The notes under the pieces were generated by a model. The model ran no database searches and was not told where the DNA came from. It worked only from the letters and a program-made list of their open reading frames with translations. Made by a program: the position numbers and the translations under genes. Below are positions 6,803 to 13,031 of a stretch of DNA of 13,668 bases, piece after piece (the first letter of the stretch is position 1; each line of letters starts with the position of its first letter). This DNA comes from CAZXNF01 sp050741255 (GTDB lineage: Bacteria > Pseudomonadota > Gammaproteobacteria > Burkholderiales > SG8-41): assembly GCA_050741255.1 (NCBI GenBank), contig JBOIEQ010000116.1:1-13668 (forward strand). Reading direction: 5' to 3'.

Positions 6803-7627
6803 CTACGCCTGGCGATGCTGCAACAGGAAGCGCAGCAGTTCCTCGGCGCAGCGCTCCGGCACCGCGTCGGTGATGTTGTGCGCCATCCCCTCGTAGATCA
6901 CATACTCGGCGTGGGGCACCTTCTTCTTGATGATGGAGTACTGCTCCGGCGTGCCGAGCGGGTCGTGCCCGGGCATGACATTGAGCATCGGGCATTTGAT
7001 CTCGGGCAGGCGGTCGGTCTGGTCGACGTCCTTCATCATGGGCACGAAGTCGAACAGCAGTTTCTCGCTGGTCTTCGACGATTCGTCGATGAACCACTTG
7101 AGGAAACCCGGATCCTTGTCCTTCGGGAAGCGGTCGTAGATCGTCTCCTCGAGGAAACCCCGGAGGCCTTTCGCCCTGATCTTGGCGATCCATTTGTCAG
7201 GCTCGATGAGCGAATTCTTGAGCCCCGGCGTGGAGGCGAAATTCGTCAGCGTCGCGATGCGGTCGGGGAAATCGAGCGTCGTCTGCATGGAGACGATCGC
7301 GCCGGCCGATGAACCGGCGAGGTGAAACTTCCTGATGCCGAGGTGATCCGCCAGCTCGATTACGTCCCCGGTCAGGCGTTGCAGCGACAGTTCCTTCGAC
7401 CCGTTCAATCCGGTCAGCCCGTGGCCGCGCATGTCCGGCCGCACCACCTTGAAATGCCGCGACAGGATCGGCACCCACTTGTAGAGCCGGCGCGAGCTGC
7501 CCATGGCCGCGTGCAGCAGGAACAGGGTCTCCTGCGGCCGCCAGGGGTCGCTGAAATCATCCACCGCGTAACGGATGACGAGCCCATCGCTCGCGGTGAA
7601 GGTCTGCATTTCGGTGGACAGCGGCAT
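6803..7627 (-). CDS. Alpha/beta-fold hydrolase (first of two paralogues)
   Basis: A 274-aa serine hydrolase-type protein without signal peptide. Nucleophile elbow GSSAG (105-109, Ser107); acid Asp222 in PGHDP; base His250 in MAHNIT; oxyanion region HAAMG (39-43); RGHG at 67-70. These place it in the esterase/enol-lactonase/C-C hydrolase superfamily, with no substrate implied. It is colinear with the hydrolase at 4315-5148 along its whole length, including the odd HAAMGS and the HNITDAVPERCAEEL tail, so the two arose by duplication. The ATG at 7627 (MPLSTEMQTFTASDG) is chosen over the 19-residue extension because an AGGAG lies 11 nt upstream and the paralogue begins at the same place. 14 bp after the binding-protein gene and 11 bp before the SDR gene. 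Confidence 0.88.
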   Translation of the reverse strand: MPLSTEMQTFTASDGLVIRYAVDDFSDPWRPQETLFLLHAAMGSSRRLYKWVPILSRHFKVVRPDMRGHGLTGLNGSKELSLQRLTGDVIELADHLGIRKFHLAGSSAGAIVSMQTTLDFPDRIATLTNFASTPGLKNSLIEPDKWIAKIRAKGLRGFLEETIYDRFPKDKDPGFLKWFIDESSKTSEKLLFDFVPMMKDVDQTDRLPEIKCPMLNVMPGHDPLGTPEQYSIIKKKVPHAEYVIYEGMAHNITDAVPERCAEELLRFLLQHRQA

Positions 7628-7641
7628 GACTGTGCTTGCTC

Positions 7642-8619
7642 CTAGTCGAGTTTGATACCGGCGGACTTGATGACGCGGGCCCACTTCTCCGTCTCGCTGC
7701 GGATGTTGGCCGCGAACTGTTCGGGCGTGCTGCCGATGGGGTCGAAACCGAGATCGACGAGACGCTGGGTGATGTCCGGCAGCCGGATCACCTTCGCCAC
7801 GGCGTCGCTCATGACCGTGACCGCCTCACGCGGCATGCCGGCCGGGCCCAGCAGGCCCCAGTAGGTGCCCGAATCAACGCCCCTGAGTCCCGACTCGTTG
7901 AAGGTCGGCACTTCCGGCATCGCCGGCGAACGCTTGTCGCCCGTGACCGCGATCGCGCGCATGCGGCCGACGGCCACGTGCTGCTTCACCGAACTGATCC
8001 CCGCGAACATCATCGTCACCTGCCCCGCCAGCACGTCGGACACGGCGGGCCCGGTGCCCTTGTACGGGATGTGCACCAGTTCGATCCCCGCCACCGATTT
8101 CAGCAACTCGACGCCGAGATGGGTGGAACTGCCGGTGCCGCCCGAGGCGAAATTCACCTGCGCCGGCCGCGCTTTCGCCAGCGCGACCAGTTCCTTCACG
8201 GTCTTCACGGGCACCGACGGGTGCACGACCATGATGACCGGCGCGGAGGCCATGAGCGAGATGGGCGTGAAGTCCTTCTCGTTGTGGTACGGCATCTTCG
8301 CGTAGAGGCTGGGATTGACCGTGAAGGCGGAGTCCACCACCAGCAGCAGATAGCCGTCCGGCGTGGCCCGCGCGACCAGCTCGGAACCGATCTGACTGCC
8401 CGCGCCGGGCCGGTTGTCGACCACGATCTGCTGGCCCAGCGCTTCGCCCAGCCGGGGCGACACTACGCGCACCAGGATGTCCGTGCCGCCACCCGGCGCG
8501 AAGGGGACGATGAAGCGCACGGGCCGCGACGGATACGCCTGCGCCGAGACCGTTCCGGCCGCACCCGACAGGGTGCATATCGCAGCAAAGACGACGAGGC
8601 AATGCCGGATCACGCGCAT
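7642..8619 (-). CDS. Bug/TctC-family substrate-binding protein, first gene of the leftward run
   Basis: A 325-aa periplasmic binding protein. Signal peptide about 1-26 (cleavage VSA before QAYP), then SRPVRFIVPFAPGGGTD (31-47) with the ligand-loop Asp47, DNRPGAGSQIG (68-78), TPDGY (86-90), HPSVPVKTVKELVALAKARP (133-152), and IPYKGTGPAVSDVLAG (184-199). Length and motifs are standard for Bug proteins. The ATG at 8619 has a strong CAGGAG 6 nt upstream. It leads a seven-gene run with small gaps, so ligand import and the downstream hydrolases/SDR/deacetylase are probably co-expressed. It differs clearly from the Bug protein at 3353-4318 in the ligand-loop region (GGGTD against GGPSD), so the two probably bind different or modified ligands. 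The promoter must lie in the divergent region 8620-8792. Confidence 0.94.
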   Translation of the reverse strand: MRVIRHCLVVFAAICTLSGAAGTVSAQAYPSRPVRFIVPFAPGGGTDILVRVVSPRLGEALGQQIVVDNRPGAGSQIGSELVARATPDGYLLLVVDSAFTVNPSLYAKMPYHNEKDFTPISLMASAPVIMVVHPSVPVKTVKELVALAKARPAQVNFASGGTGSSTHLGVELLKSVAGIELVHIPYKGTGPAVSDVLAGQVTMMFAGISSVKQHVAVGRMRAIAVTGDKRSPAMPEVPTFNESGLRGVDSGTYWGLLGPAGMPREAVTVMSDAVAKVIRLPDITQRLVDLGFDPIGSTPEQFAANIRSETEKWARVIKSAGIKLD

Positions 8620-8792
8620 GACAGTCTCCTGTAGGGGATTACCGCAGGGCAGGAAGGCAGGAAAGGCCGAATTTTAACCCCTCACGCAAGCACCCGACGC
8701 TGCTTTCCCGCATTTCTTGACCCTGCGCGCGCGCCGCAGCTACCATCGATCACACTTCGATCCAGGGTTCAAGTTCAAAGGTTCACACACTC
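8620..8792. promoter_or_regulatory. Divergent intergenic region between the leftward run and the CMD/Bug pair
   Basis: 173 bp between two outward-facing starts (ATG 8619 minus, ATG 8793 plus), the only place for the promoters of both units. Seen: an AT-rich patch ATTTTA at 8671-8676 that reads TAAAAT on the minus strand, a possible -10 for the leftward genes without a good -35; a direct repeat TCGATC at 8746-8751 and 8757-8762, spaced 11 bp start to start; and repeated GTTCA units (GGTTCA, GTTCAA, GGTTCA) between about 8766 and 8786. The repeats could be operator half-sites, but this is a guess. Confidence 0.55.
8717..8746 (+). promoter_or_regulatory. Candidate sigma-70 promoter for the CMD/Bug pair
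   Basis: TTGACC (8717-8722) matches the -35 consensus at 5 of 6 positions; TACCAT (8741-8746) matches the -10 at 4 of 6; spacer 18 bp. The predicted start, near 8753, would fall within the TCGATC direct repeat, leaving a leader of about 40 nt before the ATG at 8793. Confidence 0.35.
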
Positions 8793-9356
8793 ATGCCACG
8801 CCTGCCCGTTGCCGACGAACACCATCCCGATCTCGCCGGGACCTACGCCCAGATCAAGGCCACCCGCGGCTTCGTGTCCAACGCCTTCCGCTCGCTGTCC
8901 CATGCGCCGGGCGGCCTGCAGCCGCTCGCACGCTGGGGCCAGTACGTGAAGTACGAGACCGACCTGCCCGAGCGCCTGCGCGAACTGGCCATCCTCTGCG
9001 CGGCGCGCGGCGTGGCCTACGCCTGGACCCACCACAGCACGCTCGCCCTGCAAACGGGCATCCCGCAATCCGCGGTGGACGATATTGGTGCGGGCCGCGT
9101 ACCCGCCGCGCTGCCACCGAACGAACAGGCGATCGCCCGTTTCATCGTGGAGATGTTCCGTGCCGAGTCGGTCAGCGATGCGGCCTTCGCCGAGATCGCC
9201 CGCCACTTCAGTCCGCGCCAGATCACCGACGTGGCCATGTCGGCAGGCTACTACCGTGCGTTCGGCGCGATGGCGACGGCGCTGGGCGCGCAGCTCGAAA
9301 CGCCCGATGTCCTCCGTCTCGAGCAGGACTGGCAGAAAACCAAGGCGAAGCTTTAA
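8793..9356 (+). CDS. Carboxymuconolactone decarboxylase (CMD/AhpD-fold) family protein
   Basis: A 187-aa all-helical CMD-family protein, cytoplasmic. The family includes gamma-carboxymuconolactone decarboxylase (PcaC) of the protocatechuate pathway and AhpD-type peroxidase partners. The signature RELAILCAARGVAYAWTHHS (63-82) has the family Glu64 and His80/His81, but no CxxC pair; C69 is the sole cysteine there. An AhpD-type thiol reductase role is therefore unlikely, and a decarboxylase/isomerase-like or unknown role is favoured. It is homologous along its whole length to residues 1-180 of the fusion at 10426-12039 (RLP..., TRGxVSN, SHAPxGL, TDLPxRxREL, HFxPRQITD, GYxxA). Start ATG 8793 with a weak AAGG upstream. 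16 bp before the co-directional Bug gene, likely one transcript from the divergent region. Confidence 0.85.
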   Translation: MPRLPVADEHHPDLAGTYAQIKATRGFVSNAFRSLSHAPGGLQPLARWGQYVKYETDLPERLRELAILCAARGVAYAWTHHSTLALQTGIPQSAVDDIGAGRVPAALPPNEQAIARFIVEMFRAESVSDAAFAEIARHFSPRQITDVAMSAGYYRAFGAMATALGAQLETPDVLRLEQDWQKTKAKL

Positions 9357-9372
9357 TCAAGCGAGGTTCACC

Positions 9373-10341
9373 ATGTCATCCCTTCCGGTCCCGCTGTCCG
9401 CCCTCCTCGCCTGCCTGCTGGCCTGCGCCGCGCACGCCCAGACGTATCCGGCGAAGCCCATCCGCGTGATCGTCTCCTATCCCGCCGGCGGGGCCAACGA
9501 CATCGTGGCGCGCGCGGTCGGCCAGAAACTGGCCGAGATGCTTGGACAATCCGTCGTGGTGGACAACCGTTCCGGCGCGGGCGGCACGATTGGCGCGGAT
9601 GTGGCTGCCAAATCGCCGCCCGACGGCTACACGCTGCTGATGGCGGCGGGCGCCCATGCGCTGGCCCCCAGTCTCTACATCAAGCTGCCCTACGACATCG
9701 CGAAGGACTTCGCGCCGGTCAGCCTTGCTGCCAAGAGTTCCTACCTGCTGGTCGTGCATCCGTCCGTGCCGGCGAAATCCGTGAAGGAACTTGTCGCGCT
9801 CGCCAAGGCCCGGCCCGGCAAACTCAACTACGCCTCGTCCGGCGTCGGCGCCCCACCCCACCTCGCGGCCGAGATGTTCGGCACCATGACCGGCACCACC
9901 ATGACCCACGTGCCGTACAAGGGCGACACGCCGGCGATCGCCGATCTCCTCGGCGGCCACGTCGATCTCGCCTTCCTCGCCATTTCCGCCACCTCGCCGC
10001 ACATCAAGGCCGGCAAGCTGCGCGCGCTGGCCGTCACCAGCGCGCAGCGCACCTCCGCCATGCCCGAACTGCCCACGGTTGCGGAAGCCGGCGGACTCAA
10101 GGGCTACGACATCAGCACCTGGTGGGGACTGCTGGCGCCGGCCGGCACGCCGCGCGAAGCCGTCGACCGCGTTTCGCAATCAGTCGCAAGGATTGCAGCG
10201 ATGCCGGACATCAAGGAGCGCTTCACGGCGCTGGGGCTGGACGCCAGCGCGAACACGCCCGAGCAGTTCTCGGCGTTCCTCAAGTCGGAGATCGAGAAGT
10301 TCGCGAAACTCGCGAAACTCGCGGGCGTGAAGCCGGAATAA
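9373..10341 (+). CDS. Bug/TctC-family substrate-binding protein (third copy)
   Basis: A 322-aa periplasmic binding protein. Signal peptide about 1-22 (cleavage AHA before QTYP); two Leu/Ala-Cys sites in the core (C14, C18) loosely resemble lipoboxes, but the ordinary cleavage site is better placed. Family motifs: YPAKPIRVIVSYPAGGANDI (25-44) with ligand-loop Asp43, DNRSGAGGTIG (64-74), SPPDGYT (81-87), HVPYKGDTPAIADLLGG (179-195), and TPEQF near the C-terminus. Start ATG 9373 with GAGG 8 nt upstream; the open frame extends leftward within the CMD gene, but the signal peptide marks the real start. It is closest by eye to the Bug protein at 3353-4318 (same PAGGxxDIV and HVPYKGxTPA-x-x-DL-x-GG), more distant from the other two. 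Followed at once by the REPIN-like element. Confidence 0.94.
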   Translation: MSSLPVPLSALLACLLACAAHAQTYPAKPIRVIVSYPAGGANDIVARAVGQKLAEMLGQSVVVDNRSGAGGTIGADVAAKSPPDGYTLLMAAGAHALAPSLYIKLPYDIAKDFAPVSLAAKSSYLLVVHPSVPAKSVKELVALAKARPGKLNYASSGVGAPPHLAAEMFGTMTGTTMTHVPYKGDTPAIADLLGGHVDLAFLAISATSPHIKAGKLRALAVTSAQRTSAMPELPTVAEAGGLKGYDISTWWGLLAPAGTPREAVDRVSQSVARIAAMPDIKERFTALGLDASANTPEQFSAFLKSEIEKFAKLAKLAGVKPE

Positions 10342-10350
10342 CTCACTATT

Positions 10351-10419
10351 CGTCATTCCGGCGAAAGCCGGAATCCATTTAAAGCAATTACCTGGACACC
10401 GGCTTTCGCCGGTGTGACG
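10351..10419. repeat. REPIN-like pair of inverted REP hairpins
   Basis: Two 27-nt units in opposite orientation, 10351-10377 and 10393-10419, separated by 15 nt (TTTAAAGCAATTACC). Each folds into an 8-bp stem with a 4-nt loop: 10355-10362 with 10367-10374, loop GAAA; and 10396-10403 with 10408-10415, loop TTTC (GAAA on the other strand). The units match at 23 of 27 positions, and the four differences are two compensated base pairs. The element fills the 84-bp gap between two convergent genes, beginning 9 nt after one stop and ending 6 nt before the other, and may act as a bidirectional terminator or mRNA 3' stabiliser. The core CCGGCGAAAGCCGG recalls short repeats common in Proteobacteria. 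Confidence 0.85.
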
Positions 10420-10425
10420 GGCTTG

Positions 10426-12039
10426 CTAGAGCCCTTCGAGCTGCTCCACACCCGCTTTCAATTCACCGCGCGCCAACTGCTTCACCCGCTCGGTCACGAT
10501 GGCATGCGTCGGGGCCGGAACACCCGCCTCGATCCCCTTCCGCGCCACGTAGCCGTTCATGAAATCGATCTCGGGCCAGCGGCCCTTGGCGATGTCTTGT
10601 GCCGTCCCCGACCAGCCGCCCTCCGGCCGGCGCCGCGCACCCTCCAGCATCTGCGCTTCGACACTGCGAAACGCCTCGGCGTCGCCTGACGCAGCGGCCG
10701 TCCACTGCGCGGCCGGCAGGCTGCGGACCGGCTCCAGGCGGTAGCCCAGTGCCTCCCCGACGCGAATGGCTTCGCCCGCCAGCCGGATCAGCAGCTTGCG
10801 CGCGGTGGCGTTTTCAAAGATGTCCTTCAGGTTGAGCCCGGACAGCGCGCACGGCCCCGTGGTCATGGTGTTGGCCACCAGCTTGGCCCAGCGCTCACCC
10901 CACAGGTTCGTGGTGACCTTCGCGCTGTCGCAGGCGCGCAGCATCGCCGCGATCTGCTCCGCGCGCGGCGTGACACGGCCGTCGAGTTCGCCGAGGCGAA
11001 ACACCGTGTAGGCATCGCCGCCGGGCAACTGGCTGCGCACCACGCGCCCCGGCCCCGTAGCCTCGACGCTGATGGTGCTGGCGATGCAACCCAGCGTCCG
11101 CTCGCGGCCTACGAGTGCCGCCACCTTCTCCTCGACGAGGCTGTTCTGCATGGTGACCACGCAGCCGTCCGCGGCGAGGTACGGCTTGATCAGTGCGGTC
11201 GCCCATTCGGTGTCGTAGAGCTTCATGCAGATGAAGGCGAGATCCACCGGCTGCCGCGCGAGCGACTGCACGTCGCTGACATGCAGGGCCTTGAGCTTCA
11301 CGGTGTGCTCGCCCTGCGTGCCGCCGAGCTGCAGGCCGTGCTTGCGGATGGCCTCCACGTTTTCCGGCCAGGGATCGATCAGCGTCACATCATGGCCCGC
11401 CCGCGCCATGTGCCCGCCCACGTATCCGCCCACCGCACCAGCGCCGACGAAGACGATCCGCGGCGATGCGGGGAGCGTCGGCGCGGGCGGCGGCGGCGCA
11501 ACCCATTTCTGATAGTCCGGCTCGATGGGAATCCGGAAGGCGTGCACCGCCGAACCCAGCGCCACGAAATAGCCGCCGAGCAGGGTCAGGTCGGTGATCT
11601 GCCGCGGCGTGAAGTGCTGCGCCAGGGCGGCGTAAGTGGCGTCCGGGATGCGCCCGAGGTCGGTATAGGCGCGCACGAAGCTGATCGCCGCGGCTTCCGC
11701 GGCACTCGCGCCCTGCGGGATGCCGCCGGACTTGAGCGTCGCCAGTTCGGCGTCCGTCACGCCCGCCTTGCGCGCGTGCGGCAAGTGGTGCACCCAGGCG
11801 TATTCGATGCCTGCCGCGATGGCGAGGATGGAGAGCTCCCGCGTGCGCCCCGGCAGGTCCGTCCCGTAGCGCACGTACTCGCCCAGCGCGGCGTAGCGCT
11901 TCAGGCCTTCCGGCGCATGGCTGAAACTCTTGAGCACATTCGAGACGGTGCCGCGCGTCTGCAGAATGTGCTGGTAGGTGGCGCGCAGTTCGGGATTCGC
12001 GTCCTCGCTGGCGTGCGGCAATCTCGATTCGCTGCTCAA
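10426..12039 (-). CDS. Fusion protein: CMD-family domain + 2-dehydropantoate 2-reductase (KPR/ApbA-like) domain
   Basis: A 537-aa two-domain protein. Residues 1-180 form a CMD-fold domain (TRELSILAIAAGIEYAWVHH, 66-85) homologous to the separate protein at 8793-9356, again without a CxxC. A proline-rich linker (APPPPAPTLPASP, 181-193) leads to a ketopantoate-reductase-type domain: Rossmann GAGAVGG (199-205), CMKLYDTE (271-278, Lys273), ERWAKLVANTM (382-392, catalytic-type Lys386 and Asn390), and PEIDFMNGYV (489-498, Glu490). Classical KPR reduces 2-oxo acids with NADPH, but catabolic homologues with other 2-oxo acid substrates exist. No Met lies near the junction to allow separate translation. 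The TTG start at 12039 is forced: an in-frame TAG (12049-12051, also the stop of the upstream Bug gene) lies three codons before it, and AGGGC precedes it. Probably an oxidoreductase coupled to CMD-type chemistry; substrate unknown. Confidence 0.88.
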   Translation of the reverse strand: MSSESRLPHASEDANPELRATYQHILQTRGTVSNVLKSFSHAPEGLKRYAALGEYVRYGTDLPGRTRELSILAIAAGIEYAWVHHLPHARKAGVTDAELATLKSGGIPQGASAAEAAAISFVRAYTDLGRIPDATYAALAQHFTPRQITDLTLLGGYFVALGSAVHAFRIPIEPDYQKWVAPPPPAPTLPASPRIVFVGAGAVGGYVGGHMARAGHDVTLIDPWPENVEAIRKHGLQLGGTQGEHTVKLKALHVSDVQSLARQPVDLAFICMKLYDTEWATALIKPYLAADGCVVTMQNSLVEEKVAALVGRERTLGCIASTISVEATGPGRVVRSQLPGGDAYTVFRLGELDGRVTPRAEQIAAMLRACDSAKVTTNLWGERWAKLVANTMTTGPCALSGLNLKDIFENATARKLLIRLAGEAIRVGEALGYRLEPVRSLPAAQWTAAASGDAEAFRSVEAQMLEGARRRPEGGWSGTAQDIAKGRWPEIDFMNGYVARKGIEAGVPAPTHAIVTERVKQLARGELKAGVEQLEGL

Positions 12040-12048
12040 GGCGATGCC

Positions 12049-13014
12049 CTACTCCAGTTTGATCTTCGCGTCGCGGATCACCTTGCCCCACTTCACGGAT
12101 TCGCGGCGCAGATGGTCGGCGAACTGCTCAGGGGTAGAGCCGATGATCACCACGCCTTCGCTGCTCATGCGTTCGCGCACGTCCGGCTGCTGGACGGCCT
12201 GGTTGAACTCGGTGTTGAGACGGGACACCAGCGCCGGCGCGGCCTTGGCCGGCAGCACGATGCCGTACCACAGCGTCGCCTCGTAACCCGGCAGGCCGGC
12301 TTCGGCGATCGTCGGAATCTCGGGCGCCGCGGCGAGGCGTTGGCTGCTGCTGGTGCCGAGGGCACGCAGCTTGCCGGCTTTCACGTGCGGCAGCAGCGCC
12401 AGCGGATTGTTGATCGTCAACTGGACCTGGCCGCCGATGGTGTCGGTGATGGCGGCCGCCCCGCCCTTGTACGGGATCGAAAGAATGTCCGTCTTCGACA
12501 TGGACTTGAACAGTTCAAACGCGAGATGCCCGCCGGACCCCTGACCCGCCATGCTGCTGTTCAGTTCGCCGGGCCGGGCCCTCGCGAGCGCGATGAGTTC
12601 CTTCACGTTCTTTGCCGGCAGCGAGGGATGCGCGACCAGCAGCAGCGGCGCCGACGTCAGCAACGTCACCGGCACGAAGTCGGTCAGCGGATCGAAGGGC
12701 TGTTTGGCATACACGTAGGGATTGGTCGCGAAGCTCGAGACCACCAGCAGGATCGTGTAGCCGTCGGGCGCGGCGCGCGCGACGTACTCCCCGCCGATGT
12801 TGCCGTTGGCCCCCGGCCGGTTGTCGACGATCATCTGCTGGCCCAGGCTTTCCCCCACCTTGAGCGCGAGCAGCCGCGCCATCAGGTCGACCGCGCCGCC
12901 GGAAGGAAACGCCACCACGAGGCGCATCGTCTTGCCGGGATAGGTTTGTTGCGCGCCCGCCGGACCGGCGACGGCACCTGCGCACAGTGCGGCACCGAAG
13001 ATCCATGGCCTCAT
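12049..13014 (-). CDS. Bug/TctC-family substrate-binding protein (fourth copy)
   Basis: A 321-aa periplasmic binding protein. Signal peptide 1-21 (cleavage AGA before QQTYP), then YPGKTMRLVVAFPSGGAVDL (25-44) with ligand-loop Asp43, DNRPGANGNIGGEY (64-77), APDGYT (82-87), and IPYKGGAAAITDTIGG (180-195). The ATG at 13014 is preferred, as GAGAGG lies about 7 nt upstream; an in-frame ATG at 13029 would add five residues (MRGIR) with no clear site. It sits 17 bp after the deacetylase-like gene and 9 bp before the CMD-KPR fusion, so the three form one leftward unit. Its GGAVD and NSSMAGQGSGGHL regions differ from the other copies, so another ligand is likely. Confidence 0.92.
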   Translation of the reverse strand: MRPWIFGAALCAGAVAGPAGAQQTYPGKTMRLVVAFPSGGAVDLMARLLALKVGESLGQQMIVDNRPGANGNIGGEYVARAAPDGYTILLVVSSFATNPYVYAKQPFDPLTDFVPVTLLTSAPLLLVAHPSLPAKNVKELIALARARPGELNSSMAGQGSGGHLAFELFKSMSKTDILSIPYKGGAAAITDTIGGQVQLTINNPLALLPHVKAGKLRALGTSSSQRLAAAPEIPTIAEAGLPGYEATLWYGIVLPAKAAPALVSRLNTEFNQAVQQPDVRERMSSEGVVIIGSTPEQFADHLRRESVKWGKVIRDAKIKLE

Positions 13015-13031
13015 GCGGATGCCTCTCATGA

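Noticed and set aside
8793..9356. AhpD-type alkylhydroperoxidase assignment for the CMD protein
   Set aside because: No CxxC redox pair in the signature region; only the general CMD family call is justified.
8717..9469. 250-codon frame overlapping the CMD gene on the same strand
   Set aside because: The translation is an Arg/Pro-rich out-of-frame shadow of the CMD and Bug genes.
10297..10325. Short tandem repeat GCGAAACTC near the end of the third Bug gene
   Set aside because: It encodes a KLAKLAKLAG helix within a normal C-terminus; probably slippage or chance, not a separate element.
10426..11460. panE as gene name for the reductase half of the fusion
   Set aside because: The domain and residues fit KPR, but the fusion and catabolic setting make a pantothenate role doubtful.
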